Source: Pseudanabaena sp. PCC 7367
GTDB lineage: Bacteria; Cyanobacteriota; Cyanobacteriia; Pseudanabaenales; Pseudanabaenaceae
Direction of reading: 5' to 3'
Length of the DNA stretch: 64,000 nucleotides
Assembly (NCBI RefSeq): GCF_000317065.1
Contig: NC_019701.1
Coordinates: forward strand, 3,916,001-3,980,000
Shown here in pieces: positions 16,059 through 25,514 of this stretch. Every line of letters begins with the position of its first letter. The stretch's first letter is position 1. Below the pieces are notes generated by a model. That model searched no databases. It was not told where the DNA came from and saw only the letters and a list, made by a program, of their open reading frames with translations. A program made the translations under genes and the position numbers.

Positions 16059-17067
16059 TTATCCTGTTGCCCTGTTACCAGTTTCCATCCAGCGTGCCTT
16101 GCGGGAAGAACCACAGGTGCCAATGTTTGATGAGCAAGCACCCAAACCACCAACCGATCAAGAGCCTCAGCCAGTTAATGTTGGCAATACGGTTATTTTA
16201 GCGCTGGCCTTGATCCTAGGAATTGTGGTGATGATTAGAATTAGTAAACTCTCGGCTGGTGTTTTGCTAGTGATTGGCCTAATCGGAATTACGCTCAGAA
16301 CCAGAATGCAGTCGCTTCAATATCAAAATCGCCTCCATGAATACGATCAGACTATGGAGCAATATTATGCCATCCTTAATCAGTATTCAGCCAGAGCCGG
16401 CCAACATCAAAATTTAGTCAATCGGGCTTTGTCACCGGAAAACTTAGCCAACTTTCGGGCTGCGTTGGCGACAGAAATCCTCAAGCAATATGAGCAAGAA
16501 GCAGCGATCGCCACTGACTTAGCGATCGATAATCAGGATGATAAAGCAGTCTATGGTTCGGCCTGTGCTAGTCAGGTCAGGGATCTACTGGCTCAATATT
16601 TTTCCCAGTATTTTGGTGCTGCGATCCAGGCGGATGTGCTGTTGACGTTGCCCCAGCTAGATAATCCTTATTTAGTGGATTTTGTCTATGGCGATCGTGA
16701 GCATAATTTATATATTGCGATCGTGATTGATGTACCCTACGACCTCAAGACTAAAACGGCGCTAAATTACGTCGATGCATGGCAAGATCGCCTCACCAGT
16801 CAAGCCCTGCATGAGAATGGCTGGATCTTACTCAAATTTGCTGAAGAGCAAGTGTGGCGATTGCCCAAAAGTTGCTGCCGTGAATTGGCCAAACTAGTAG
16901 CGACTGTTAGTTGTAAGCCAGAGATCATGGCTGAATTCCGTCAGGTGGGTGAGCTACCCAGGCTCAAGCAATGGAGTAAAAAACGGGTGGAGCAATTAGC
17001 GACTAATGGCTATCGGGAAAAGTATTTGTCGGCGATCGCTAAAAAGAATTCCAGTCAAAATCCTTAA
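16051..17067 (+). CDS. Membrane-anchored protein with a Vsr/DUF559-like C-terminal region
   Basis: A 339-residue protein: a Pro-rich N-terminus, two adjacent transmembrane helices (about 46-62 and 69-82), a helical segment, and a C-terminal region resembling restriction-endonuclease folds of the Vsr/DUF559 type: LVDFVYG (Asp210), IAIVID (223-227), a helix with WQDRLTSQALHENGW, then ILLKFAEEQVW. In active DUF559 proteins the second strand reads EIDG; here the acid is replaced, so the domain may be catalytically dead. I do not know this exact family. Start ATG 16051 overlaps the CDF stop by 8 bases; the longer frame from 15907 lies wholly inside the CDF gene. Coupled expression with the metal transporter is likely. 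Confidence 0.6.
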   Translation: MSSYPVALLPVSIQRALREEPQVPMFDEQAPKPPTDQEPQPVNVGNTVILALALILGIVVMIRISKLSAGVLLVIGLIGITLRTRMQSLQYQNRLHEYDQTMEQYYAILNQYSARAGQHQNLVNRALSPENLANFRAALATEILKQYEQEAAIATDLAIDNQDDKAVYGSACASQVRDLLAQYFSQYFGAAIQADVLLTLPQLDNPYLVDFVYGDREHNLYIAIVIDVPYDLKTKTALNYVDAWQDRLTSQALHENGWILLKFAEEQVWRLPKSCCRELAKLVATVSCKPEIMAEFRQVGELPRLKQWSKKRVEQLATNGYREKYLSAIAKKNSSQNP

Positions 17068-17246
17068 CTACCCTAACTACCATTTAAGCAGCCAGAAAGA
17101 ATTAAACATCTAGCATCTGCAGAAGTGGCGAGTGGTTGGCAATTCTTCAGTTTAAGAGCAGCTTTTTTCGATAAAATATTCTAGTGCTGATCCTGGCCGG
17201 AGCTAAATCCGATCGCATCCTCTAACCATCATCCAAGAAAAAAGTT

Positions 17247-18125
17247 ATGACAGTAAGGGTTGAGCAAAACCAGTATAAAACCTACGTAGTCACTGACCCC
17301 AAGACGCGATCGCAGATTAAAGTAGTGCCAGAGCGCGGCGGTATTATTCGCGCTTGGCAAGTAGATGGCAAAGATATTCTTTATCTCGATCAAGAACGTT
17401 TCGCCGACCCAACTAAAAGCATCCGGGGCGGGATTCCAGTGCTATTCCCGATTTGTGGCAACCTGCCCGAAGACTTGTATGTGTATTCTGGCCATGAATA
17501 TACCCTGAAGCAGCATGGGTTTGCCCGCGATCTGCCCTGGCAGGTAATTGGTCAAGCTTCCGAAGAAACCGACACCGCTTGCATTGTCCTGGAGCTAAGC
17601 AGTGATGACCAAACCCTGGCCGCCTATCCATTTGAGTTTCGGTTAGTGCATACCTATGTGGTAGATGGTAATCGCCTTACGATCAAGCAGAGCCTGACCA
17701 ATCTTTCGCGGGAATCGATGCCTTTTTCCAGTGGTTTTCATCCCTACTTTGCGATCGCCGACAAGCACAAACTCAAGCTCGATCTTCCTGCTAATCAATT
17801 CTGGGATCATCTTACCGAAGCTGATTATGACTATGATGGCAGCCTGGATTTTGAAGCGGCAGAAATTGATATTGCCTTTAAGGAATTATTTGGCGGCTCG
17901 GCCAGTGCCTTCGATCACGATCGGCAGATCAAGATCAACCTCAGCTACGATACCTGTTACTCAACGCTGGTGTTTTGGACAGTGAAAGGGAAAGATTATT
18001 TTTGTTTGGAACCCTGGACTGCGCCACGCAACGCGCTTAATTCCGGCGAGAGTATTATTTCCCTCGAACCCGGCGATACGCAGGAGATGTCGATCGAATT
18101 AGCGGTAGAATTTCTCAGCGGCTAA
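17247..18125 (+). CDS. Aldose 1-epimerase / hexose-6-phosphate mutarotase-like protein
   Basis: The protein shows the galactose-mutarotase superfamily pattern: VVPERGGIIRAWQVDGKDILYLD, GGIPVLFPICGNLPED, KQHGFARDLPW with the catalytic-type His, SSGFHPYFAI with the second His, and the C-terminal FCLEPWTAPRNALNSGE with the Glu. Family members interconvert alpha and beta anomers of hexoses or hexose 6-phosphates. Length (292 residues) and the RGGIP motif fit the YeaD-like subgroup common in cyanobacteria. Start ATG 17247 after an AAGAAAAAAG leader; no strong Shine-Dalgarno sequence. It converges on thiO. Confidence 0.85.
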   Translation: MTVRVEQNQYKTYVVTDPKTRSQIKVVPERGGIIRAWQVDGKDILYLDQERFADPTKSIRGGIPVLFPICGNLPEDLYVYSGHEYTLKQHGFARDLPWQVIGQASEETDTACIVLELSSDDQTLAAYPFEFRLVHTYVVDGNRLTIKQSLTNLSRESMPFSSGFHPYFAIADKHKLKLDLPANQFWDHLTEADYDYDGSLDFEAAEIDIAFKELFGGSASAFDHDRQIKINLSYDTCYSTLVFWTVKGKDYFCLEPWTAPRNALNSGESIISLEPGDTQEMSIELAVEFLSG

Positions 18126-18249
18126 TTAAAGCTTGGGTATTACTTATAGCTAGCAGTAATGATTCTCAGATTCTCAGCAAAGGACGCTTCAGGCAGTCTC
18201 GATTCTGTAGCCAAATGTCATTACATAACATGTGCAGGGATACCAAAAC

Positions 18250-19308
18250 CTATTGACTATAACTAAACTCTTTCAAAATCGGATCAGGATTCCCACCGCG
18301 AATATGCTCAGTTAGGAGCTTGGCCGTGATCGGTGCCAGCAAAATGCCATTGCGATAGTGACCAGTAGCCAAAGATAAATTTTCATAATTACTTGCACCC
18401 AATAGTGGCATTTCCTTGGGCGCATAGGGACGAAACCCCCACCAGGTTTCTTGAATAGTCATGTTGGCGATCGCTGGATATAGGGCGATTGCGTTGGTTA
18501 ATAAGGTCTGGATGCCGATCGCGGTATTGCCAGGGGCAAAGCCCACCTGCTCAACCGTTGCCCCCAAAATAATCGTGCCATCCAGGCGCGGCACAATATA
18601 AATCCCTGGCGCAAAAATAACCCGATGAAGACTGCGATCGGGATCAAAAACCGACAGCATTTGCCCTTTGTGGGGTGAAACTGGCAGCGGCATCAACTCC
18701 CTCGTCCAGGCTCCAGTTGCCACCAGGTAATGTCCAGCCTGGAACTTGCCAGAGCTGGTTTCTAAATGGGAAATGCGATTACCGTCAGCATGGGCCACAA
18801 TGTCATAGACGCTTACCCCTTCAAGCAAATTAACCGACAGCGATCGCGCCGCCATGATCAATACCTGCAACAACCGCCGACTATCCACCTGGGCATCATC
18901 TTCAAACCATAGTCCCCCCAGTACCTCCTTGCTCAGTCCTTCCTGGATTCTGGCTAGTGCTGATTTGTTCACAAATTGATTAATGCATTGGGCGGGATAT
19001 TGCGAAAATTGTTCTTTCTGGGTGATCGGCGTAAAGATACCACTCTGCCAATAGCCACAATCTTGACCAGTCAAATCTTCGAGCTTATTAATCCAGTAGG
19101 GATAGAGATCGCGGCTGGATCTACCGAGTTGGGCTAGCTTGCCGCTGAGTTGTTCTGCTTCTGGGGCGAGCATTCCGGCTGCTGCCCAGGTTGCCCCATG
19201 GCCGCAACGTTGGCGATCGACCACTGTCACTTTGGCGCCGTAGAGGGCTAGGTCAATGGCGATCGAGAGGCCAATAATACCCCCTCCTATGATCAAAACA
19301 TCGGTCAT
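18250..19308 (-). CDS. thiO: Glycine oxidase ThiO
   Basis: An FAD-dependent D-amino-acid-oxidase-fold enzyme; ThiO oxidises glycine to the imine used for the thiazole ring of thiamine. The N-terminal dinucleotide motif is VLIIGGGIIGLSIAIDL, followed by GATWAAAGMLAPEAE, typical of ThiO. The C-terminal FRPYAPKEMPLLGAS, NLSLATGHYRNGILLAP and a final helix match as well. The 352-residue length is normal and no ThiG domain is fused, unlike in some cyanobacteria. Start ATG 19308. An NMT1-like substrate-binding protein that could import thiamine precursors is encoded 3.5 kb further on. No TPP riboswitch is visible upstream. Confidence 0.88.
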   Translation of the reverse strand: MTDVLIIGGGIIGLSIAIDLALYGAKVTVVDRQRCGHGATWAAAGMLAPEAEQLSGKLAQLGRSSRDLYPYWINKLEDLTGQDCGYWQSGIFTPITQKEQFSQYPAQCINQFVNKSALARIQEGLSKEVLGGLWFEDDAQVDSRRLLQVLIMAARSLSVNLLEGVSVYDIVAHADGNRISHLETSSGKFQAGHYLVATGAWTRELMPLPVSPHKGQMLSVFDPDRSLHRVIFAPGIYIVPRLDGTIILGATVEQVGFAPGNTAIGIQTLLTNAIALYPAIANMTIQETWWGFRPYAPKEMPLLGASNYENLSLATGHYRNGILLAPITAKLLTEHIRGGNPDPILKEFSYSQ

Positions 19309-19404
19309 ACTAATTTAAGATTTCTGTTACAATAAATATTGTTATAGTAGCTTTGTAAAGTCCGATCACCATTGTGAAGGAAAGTCGGCATAGGTTGTTA
19401 AATT

Positions 19405-20106
19405 ATGCAGCAATTCCAGAACATCTATATTGAATGCTCGCCAGAAGACGCAGAATCACTGTTTGATTTTGTAGAAAGGGAGGTGGAAATCAATGAGCTA
19501 TGGGATATTGATTCCGAAGCTGTAGGAACTGCAAAGAAAGAGACCTATGGTGATGGGCTTCGTTTTACTTTCGTTAGCTTGTTAGACAAGAATAAGGAAG
19601 AAGTTGCCAATATAGTTTTACTTCATAGTCCTAGAGGGAAAATTTATGTGCCTAATATTGTACCTAATCAGCTAGGGCGATTAACCAAGTCTGAATACAA
19701 TAAAATCCTCCAAGATTTCGAGCAAGTTATCCTAAAACCTGCAATAAGTAAATGGGCACGGCCATATGAATACACTATAACTAAGCCAAATGTAGGTGTA
19801 GAAGATATTTTCCCTGAAACAGTGGCTACAGCACTCAGGCGATTTAGCCTGACATTATATAAAGCCAATCCTTTTCATCCTGATGCTCAAGAAAGATGGC
19901 GGCAATTCATAATAGATGCCTACTCTAATAATGTGGAAGTATCACAAGGGAAACTAGTCGGATTAATGGTAGAAGACTTAGGTTGGGATATAGAATATGC
20001 GAAAAAATTATCTTACGTGTACTTTGAAGGACTAGATCTTCTGAAAGATTTCGACAATTATGCCCATCAACAAGATGCAAGCTTTAGTCAAGCAAATGTT
20101 GGCTGA
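19405..20106 (+). CDS. Accessory protein of unknown function (partner of a PIN-like ORF)
   Basis: A 233-residue soluble protein that I do not recognise. It is acidic, with a beta-rich N-terminal half (RFTFVSLLDKNKEEVANIVLLHSPRGKIYVPNI) and a helical C-terminal half (PHPDAQERWRQFII-like region, then VEDLGWDIEYAKKLSYVYFEGLDLL). Codon use is more AT-rich than the flanking genes and no HIP1 octamer occurs, which suggests acquisition. A second short frame overlaps its end in another phase and looks like the start of a PIN-domain protein. This overlapping arrangement recalls toxin-antitoxin or nuclease-partner pairs, but the role is inference. Confidence 0.65.
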   Translation: MQQFQNIYIECSPEDAESLFDFVEREVEINELWDIDSEAVGTAKKETYGDGLRFTFVSLLDKNKEEVANIVLLHSPRGKIYVPNIVPNQLGRLTKSEYNKILQDFEQVILKPAISKWARPYEYTITKPNVGVEDIFPETVATALRRFSLTLYKANPFHPDAQERWRQFIIDAYSNNVEVSQGKLVGLMVEDLGWDIEYAKKLSYVYFEGLDLLKDFDNYAHQQDASFSQANVG

Positions 20107-20170
20107 ACCTAAACCAGTTTTGTATCTGGATACTTGCATCTATTTAGATTTGCTTAGTAAATTACTTTAG
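20060..20170 (+). pseudogene. Truncated PIN-domain-like ORF
   Basis: A 36-residue frame starting inside the previous gene reads PKPVLYLDTCIYLDLLSKLL before a stop at 20168-20170. The hhhLDTCIYLDLL pattern matches the first strand and helix of PIN-like nucleases, including the first catalytic Asp. A full domain needs about 100 more residues, but accC ends only 5 bases later on the other strand. The gene therefore looks cut off, leaving a remnant. A functional micropeptide is possible but less likely. Confidence 0.5.
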
Positions 20171-20175
20171 CTGGC

Positions 20176-21543
20176 TTATCCCTCATCATCACGGTGTTTG
20201 TCCAACAATGACTGCACATAACTGGTATAGACATTACCCTTCTGAAAAGCCTCATCTTCCAACACCTTTTGATGAAAGCCGATCGTGGTGGGTACGCCAG
20301 TGATCGCAAACTCATACAAAGCCCGCTTCATCCGTGCGATCGCGGTGGGTCGATCGCCTGCCCAGACAATTAGCTTGCCGATCAACGAATCATAATAGGG
20401 CGGGATTTCATAGTCAGTATAAACATGGGAATCCATCCGCACACCAGGGCCACCCGGTGGTAAATAGGCACTGATCCGGCCGGGGTTGGGGCGGAAATCA
20501 TAATCAGGGTCTTCCGCATTGATGCGGCATTCAATCGCATGACCGCTGAGAATTACATCTTTTTGGGAGATTTGCAGCTTCTCGCCCATGGCGATTTTGA
20601 GCTGTTCCGCAATCAAATCTATGCCTGTCACCATTTCTGTAACTGGGTGTTCCACCTGGATGCGGGTATTCATCTCCATGAAATAGAATTTGTTGTGCTT
20701 ATCGAGCAAAAATTCGATCGTGCCTGCGCCAGTATAGTTAATCGCCTGAGCAGCCCGCACCGCCGCGCTACCCATTTGCGATCGCAGACGTGGGGTCAGG
20801 GCAATACTGGGGGATTCCTCGAGTAATTTCTGGTGACGGCGCTGAATTGAGCAATCGCGCTCGCCCAAATGCACCACATTGCCATAGCTATCGGCCAGGA
20901 TTTGAAACTCAATGTGGCGTGGTTCTTCGACGAATTTTTCAATATATACACCAGAGTTGGCAAACGCTGCTCCGGCTTCGGTTTGGGCTGCCTTGAGCGA
21001 TCGCAACAGGTCTTCGGGATGATAGACCAGCCGCATCCCTTTACCACCACCACCAGCAGTGGCCTTAATCATGACCGGATAGCCAATTTTTTGGGCAACT
21101 TTGATCGCTTCTTCTTCCGATTCGATGATGTCATCACTACCGGGCACGGTGGGCACGTTGGCCTTTTGCATCGTGCGCTTGGCCGTGGACTTATCCCCCA
21201 TTTGGGAAATGGATTGGGGACTGGGGCCCACAAAAATAAGATTGTGGTCGGCACAAATTTCCGCAAATCTAGCATTTTCAGCCAGGAACCCATAGCCAGG
21301 ATGGATCGCGGTGGCATCGTGGGTGAGGGCGGCGGAAATAATATTAGGGATGTTTAAATAACTTTTATTGCTGGGTGATTCACCAATACAGACAGCTTCA
21401 TTGGCCAATTGGACAGGCAGGGAATCTCGATCGGCTTCAGAATGAACCGCTACGGTGGCTATGCCCATTTCTTCACAGGTGCGAATGATCCGCAGCGCAA
21501 TTTCACCGCGATTAGCAATCAGTAATTTTTTTATGGGTGCCAT
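20176..21543 (-). CDS. accC: Acetyl-CoA carboxylase biotin carboxylase subunit
   Basis: Biotin carboxylase charges biotin on AccB with bicarbonate using ATP, the first step of fatty acid synthesis. The protein is 455 residues, normal for AccC. Clear features are [40 protein letters not shown], the ATP-grasp glycine loop [33 protein letters not shown], the catalytic [18 protein letters not shown] and INAEDP. It stands apart from accB here. Start ATG 21543. The neighbour beyond its stop is the PIN remnant. Confidence 0.97.
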   Translation of the reverse strand: MAPIKKLLIANRGEIALRIIRTCEEMGIATVAVHSEADRDSLPVQLANEAVCIGESPSNKSYLNIPNIISAALTHDATAIHPGYGFLAENARFAEICADHNLIFVGPSPQSISQMGDKSTAKRTMQKANVPTVPGSDDIIESEEEAIKVAQKIGYPVMIKATAGGGGKGMRLVYHPEDLLRSLKAAQTEAGAAFANSGVYIEKFVEEPRHIEFQILADSYGNVVHLGERDCSIQRRHQKLLEESPSIALTPRLRSQMGSAAVRAAQAINYTGAGTIEFLLDKHNKFYFMEMNTRIQVEHPVTEMVTGIDLIAEQLKIAMGEKLQISQKDVILSGHAIECRINAEDPDYDFRPNPGRISAYLPPGGPGVRMDSHVYTDYEIPPYYDSLIGKLIVWAGDRPTAIARMKRALYEFAITGVPTTIGFHQKVLEDEAFQKGNVYTSYVQSLLDKHRDDEG

Positions 21544-21580
21544 ATATCAAAAATCATCAAGTGGTTGCAGAGCAGAATAA

Positions 21581-21931
21581 TCATGATATCGGCTCGTAGA
21601 GAAATTCAAAGGTGTTATTGTCTGGATCTTTACTATAGAACGAAGCTGTTCCATCGCGGTGATCGTGAATTTTCCCTACCCTGACCCCTGATTCAGTTAG
21701 GCGGGTATGGTGTTGCTCTAGTTCGGTGCGATCGCTAAACACAAAGCCAAAGTGCGCGCCTGCCTGACGATATTCAGGCCCCAACAGAGCCAGGCCATCA
21801 TCGCCAGCTTTTAAATAGGCCCAATCATTATCTTGCCAGGCCAATTCCATGCCTAATTTCTGATAAAAGTCTACTGCTGCGGGGATGTCTTTAACACAGA
21901 CCGCCACATGCCCCAATCGCTTCAGGTTCAT
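21581..21931 (-). CDS. VOC (glyoxalase/bleomycin resistance) family protein
   Basis: A 116-residue single VOC domain. It begins LKRLGHVAVCVKDIPAAVDFYQKLGMELAW and ends GTASFYSKDPDNNTFEFLYEP, with the metal-site His9 of the first module and the C-terminal Glu of DPDNNTFEF. The family includes glyoxalase I, dioxygenases and resistance proteins; the substrate cannot be assigned. Start ATG 21931. It lies 37 bases downstream of accC's start on the same strand, upstream in transcription. Confidence 0.85.
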   Translation of the reverse strand: MNLKRLGHVAVCVKDIPAAVDFYQKLGMELAWQDNDWAYLKAGDDGLALLGPEYRQAGAHFGFVFSDRTELEQHHTRLTESGVRVGKIHDHRDGTASFYSKDPDNNTFEFLYEPIS

Positions 21932-22008
21932 TAGTGCAAACTTGTTTGATTGAATTCTTGACTACCTTTCTATTTTACCTTTTGCTTGCCATGATCTGGC
22001 GCTTGTGA

Positions 22009-22779
22009 TTAAGTCATCATCGCCTGAGCCAGTTGCGCCGATACCTGTTGGCAATAGTGGCTAAAGGCTTGAGAGGTGCGAAATTCCGGCTGACGGGGAT
22101 AGGGCTGATCGATCGCCACTTCGGCCACAATCCGCCCCGGTCGCGCTGCCATGATCACTACTCGACTGGATAAATATACCGCCTCATATATGTTGTGGGT
22201 GACAAACATCACTGTCCATTTTTCCTGGCTCCAGAAATTCAGCAGCTCATCGTTCAGGCTGGTGCGGGTAATATCATCGAGCGCACCAAAGGGCTCGTCC
22301 ATGAGTAACATCTGGGGCGAAGTAACCAGGGCTCTGGCGATCGAAACCCGCATTTTCATACCGCCGGAAAGCTGGCGCGGGTAGGATTGGGCAAAGTTTT
22401 CTAGCCCCACCAGTTGCAACACGCTGGTTACCAGTTTATTTGCCTCACGCCGACCGATTCCACTTAGCTTCAGTGGCAATCGCACATTATCTTGTACCGT
22501 AGCCCAGGGCATCAGAGCGGGTTCTTGAAACACAAACGCGATCTGCTTTTTTAGTTGGCGATCGACCCATTCCACCTGACCAGCACTGAGCGATCGTAAT
22601 CCGGCCACAATCCGCAGCAGCGTACTTTTGCCGCAACCAGAGGGCCCCACCAACGAGACAAACTCCGATTGCGCCACTTTCAGATTCACATCTTGAAGGG
22701 CTACAACACCATTTTCAAACCGTTTGGTAACGCGATCGAGAATCAGGGCGGGGGGAACATTCATACAGGAAAGATTCAA
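22009..22779 (-). CDS. ABC transporter ATP-binding protein, NitT/TauT/thiamine-precursor type
   Basis: A 256-residue ATPase. Walker A GPSGCGKST is at residues 45-53, the Q-loop is in AFVFQEPALMPW, the signature is LSGGMKMRVSIARAL, Walker B is LLMDEPFGALD and the H-loop is FVTHNIYEAVYLS. This pattern matches the SsuB/TauB/ThiZ group. It follows an NMT1-like binding-protein gene by 74 bases on the same strand, so the two are probably one operon. No permease gene lies in or near this operon. Start is ATG 22779, with a second ATG at codon 6. Confidence 0.9.
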   Translation of the reverse strand: MNLSCMNVPPALILDRVTKRFENGVVALQDVNLKVAQSEFVSLVGPSGCGKSTLLRIVAGLRSLSAGQVEWVDRQLKKQIAFVFQEPALMPWATVQDNVRLPLKLSGIGRREANKLVTSVLQLVGLENFAQSYPRQLSGGMKMRVSIARALVTSPQMLLMDEPFGALDDITRTSLNDELLNFWSQEKWTVMFVTHNIYEAVYLSSRVVIMAARPGRIVAEVAIDQPYPRQPEFRTSQAFSHYCQQVSAQLAQAMMT

Positions 22780-22853
22780 TTGGGCTGGATATTTTAGATA
22801 CTAATCACTACTCTACTGGTGGAGCTTGGGATCTAGCTATAGCATGAAGGAAT

Positions 22854-23966
22854 TTAGCTTTGATAGTAAGCCACGCCTTTATTGGCAAATTCCAGCGTAT
22901 AGGCTTCTTGATAATCTAGCCCAGCTTCAACAATGCCATATTCAACCAATTCGTTATATAAACTCTGCCAGCGATCGTCAGTCATCGCACCGATCCCTAG
23001 CTTTGTTGCTACCCCTGCCTTGATCACTTCATATTCTTTGAGCTTCTCGATGCTGTAGGCGATCTGCTCGGCGCTCATTTCTGGGTTGTCTTTTTGAATC
23101 AATTCATTGCCAGGGGCGGGATTTTCCAGATAGCTATACCAACCCTTAATTGAAGCATCCACAAATCGCTGTACCAGATCGGGCTTTTGTGCGATCGTTT
23201 CTCTTTTGGTATCGATCGTAAAGGAATAGGGGTTATACCCGGCTTCGGCAAGTTGCAGGATCACCGGATCAAAACCAGCCTCCTGGGCGATCGTAAATGG
23301 CTCGGCGGTTAACAGCCCTTGCTGGACTGAATTTTCATCGATTAAAAAGGGGCCAATATTAAAGTTATAGGGGCGTTGCTGGCTGTCATCGTAGCCATAT
23401 TTACTTTTCAGTAGTGGCCAGTAGGTAGTATTCACCGCAGGCGAGAGGAAAATTGGCTTCCCCTTCAGCGCCTCGAAGGAATCATTGCCCACGCCAGGAT
23501 GTGCCAATAAAACCTGGATCTCTTTTTGGAAGATCGACGCGATCGTCACCTTGGGAATCCCCTCTTGCAGCGCCTTGATCGAACTAACCGCATTACCCAA
23601 ACTAAAATCAATTACCCCACCCATTAGCATCTGGGTCAAATTAGCCTGGGGCGGTGTTTCCTGCACATCCACTTCCAGGCCATATTCAGCATAAATGCCA
23701 GTGGCCACGGCTTGATAATAACCGCCATATTCGGCTTCTGCTTTCCAACCTAGACCCAGAGCAATTTTATCTAATTGTTGATCTTGATCTAGCGATTGAT
23801 CGCTGCTGCTCGGTGCAGGTTCATTGTTTGCACTACAAGCAGACAAGACCCCTGCCCCCAGGACAAAGGAGCCGAGCTTCAGGAGTTGGCGGCGATCGAG
23901 ATTGCCAAGGTTGTTAATCCTGTTCATGGGGTTGAGGCGATCGAAAGGGTTTGATTTTCTGTTCAT
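22854..23966 (-). CDS. ABC transporter substrate-binding lipoprotein, NMT1/THI5-like
   Basis: The N-terminus holds a twin-arginine-like LDRRQLLKLGSF followed by a lipobox VLSAC, so it is probably exported by Tat and lipid-anchored. The mature part matches NMT1/THI5-like binding proteins: LGWKAEAEYGGYYQAVATGIYAEYGLEVDVQ, NLTQMLMGGVIDFSLGNAVSSIKAL and VTIASIFQKEIQVLLAH. In other bacteria such proteins (ThiY) bind pyrimidine precursors of thiamine; related ones bind nitrate, sulfonates or riboflavin. A thiamine role is supported only by nearby thiO. Start ATG 23966 or ATG 23927; the extra codons do not change the export signal. Confidence 0.85.
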   Translation of the reverse strand: MNRKSNPFDRLNPMNRINNLGNLDRRQLLKLGSFVLGAGVLSACSANNEPAPSSSDQSLDQDQQLDKIALGLGWKAEAEYGGYYQAVATGIYAEYGLEVDVQETPPQANLTQMLMGGVIDFSLGNAVSSIKALQEGIPKVTIASIFQKEIQVLLAHPGVGNDSFEALKGKPIFLSPAVNTTYWPLLKSKYGYDDSQQRPYNFNIGPFLIDENSVQQGLLTAEPFTIAQEAGFDPVILQLAEAGYNPYSFTIDTKRETIAQKPDLVQRFVDASIKGWYSYLENPAPGNELIQKDNPEMSAEQIAYSIEKLKEYEVIKAGVATKLGIGAMTDDRWQSLYNELVEYGIVEAGLDYQEAYTLEFANKGVAYYQS

Positions 23967-24644
23967 CGAGTTGCGGTTAACAGATTTGTTAAGTTGATTT
24001 GGCTACTTTAGCTATTCTATTGGTTAATTAAGCCCAGTTAGGGAATAATCCTGGTTTGCCCGAGTTATCAGCATTGAGTTATCAGCATTGGCAAACGAAA
24101 CCAAGGCAAATACTTAATGCTAAGTCTCAATTAGATCTGCAAGCGAGTTAATGAATTTGCTATTTACTTTGATAACTTAGCTTGGCGACAACACATTTAA
24201 ATAGACCAAATCAGTGGATCTACAGGTTTAGGTTGGGCATAAATCCAGATGCCACTGTATCAACGTAGTTGTTTTAGTTGCGAGGCAATTCGATGAAACA
24301 CCTGGCCAACGGAACAATCAAGCTTAGATCGATCGGCATTATCCATACTTATCGTTACTTATCGTTTCGATCGAACCTGAGACGCACCCTTGGCAGATTG
24401 CCGATATCACTTAATTGTCCACCCCGCTAAAATTAATGGGCAGCTAATCTTAATCGCTAATACCAGATCTATGCTGTAGAAAATATCTAAACCGATTCAT
24501 CTATGTAAATTACAGCGATTTCAATATAGGGCTTTGCCTCTTGGTAGGAGGCTGATTCAAGCATTTCAATCACACCTAAATATAAAAAAATGCAGCGAAC
24601 TTAGAGCGTCTGCAACCAGATCCAATCGGCTAAATAGAATATTG
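23967..24644. other. Intergenic region between divergent genes, with 14-bp tandem repeat
   Basis: No gene is seen in these 678 bases. GAGTTATCAGCATT is repeated exactly in tandem at 24062-24075 and 24076-24089. I found neither a TPP riboswitch motif nor remains of an ABC permease gene. Confidence 0.5.
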
Positions 24645-25514
24645 ATGAAAAGCCTACATATGTCATTCCTAAAATCTCGTCTTAAATCAAGTTTTTGGTT
24701 GAGTTATCTACTGGTATTTCTGTTCACTGGCAGCAAGGCTTTTGGTTTGGAACCTGGGCTCACCACGATCGAGGTCACTAATTCAACTTACTCGGCTAGT
24801 TCTACCTTTAGTTCTACATTGGCAAATTTAGAGCCGGTCGCAGATCGAGCTATTGATCGATCAATAGATTTATTATTGGCAAGTAAAACCAAGGCCACCA
24901 GAGCAGGCACGATCCAAGAAGTCCGCAATCGCCAGGTTTGGGTTGTTTCCGCCAATCAAAAACAGCGGCAAAGAGCAACCGCCGGGATGGAACTAAACGT
25001 GGGTGACATCGTCCAAACTAAAGGGAATGCAATGGCACAAATCCAACTGGCCAGTGGCATCACCTTTCGGGTCGGTGGTAATTCAACTACGATCATCCAG
25101 CCCGATCGCACCATGCGGCTCACTGCCGGGGAAGCCTTAATCTGGGCGAAACCAGGCGAGAAGGTGAATACGCAGGTTTATGGCAAGCGGGCAGTTGCTT
25201 CGATTCGCGGCACTACGATCCATGTCAAGGTCGAAGATGACTGCGTTTTTTCGGTGTGGGAGGGTTCAATTTCGCTGAAGCTGGAAAAATCACCAGACGC
25301 AGCAGTGATCTTAAATACTGGCGAGCAAGTGAGGGTTGCGACTAATGTGGAGGTAATGAAAAAATTCACCTCCGATGTGGAAACCATTGCCGCCGATCGC
25401 TTCCGCCAAAAGCTGGCCGACTCGCCTTTGTTGAATGATTTCAGCACGCCGATCGATACTCAGGCTGAACTCGATCGAGTGGTTGAGCAAACCTATGTAC
25501 CGCGATTGAAATAG
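24645..25514 (+). CDS. FecR-domain secreted protein
   Basis: After a signal peptide (SFWLSYLLVFLFTGSKAFG) comes a Ser/Thr-rich stretch and then a FecR domain at about residues 100-235: NVGDIVQTKGNAMAQIQLASGITFRVGGNSTTII, GEALIWAKPGEKVNTQVYGKRAVASIRGTTIHVKV and VWEGSISLKL. The domain name comes from the iron-dicitrate signal relay protein, but stand-alone secreted FecR proteins in cyanobacteria have no known partner. No sigma factor or TonB receptor lies nearby. ATG 24645 and ATG 24660 are both plausible starts; an in-frame start at 24534 adds a polar leader that would bury the signal peptide. Confidence 0.82.
   Translation: MKSLHMSFLKSRLKSSFWLSYLLVFLFTGSKAFGLEPGLTTIEVTNSTYSASSTFSSTLANLEPVADRAIDRSIDLLLASKTKATRAGTIQEVRNRQVWVVSANQKQRQRATAGMELNVGDIVQTKGNAMAQIQLASGITFRVGGNSTTIIQPDRTMRLTAGEALIWAKPGEKVNTQVYGKRAVASIRGTTIHVKVEDDCVFSVWEGSISLKLEKSPDAAVILNTGEQVRVATNVEVMKKFTSDVETIAADRFRQKLADSPLLNDFSTPIDTQAELDRVVEQTYVPRLK

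Noticed and set aside
23967-24644. Possible TPP riboswitch before the NMT1-like gene
   Set aside because: The conserved CUGAGA and ACCUGAUCUGGAUAAUGCCAGCG-type segments are not present on the relevant strand.
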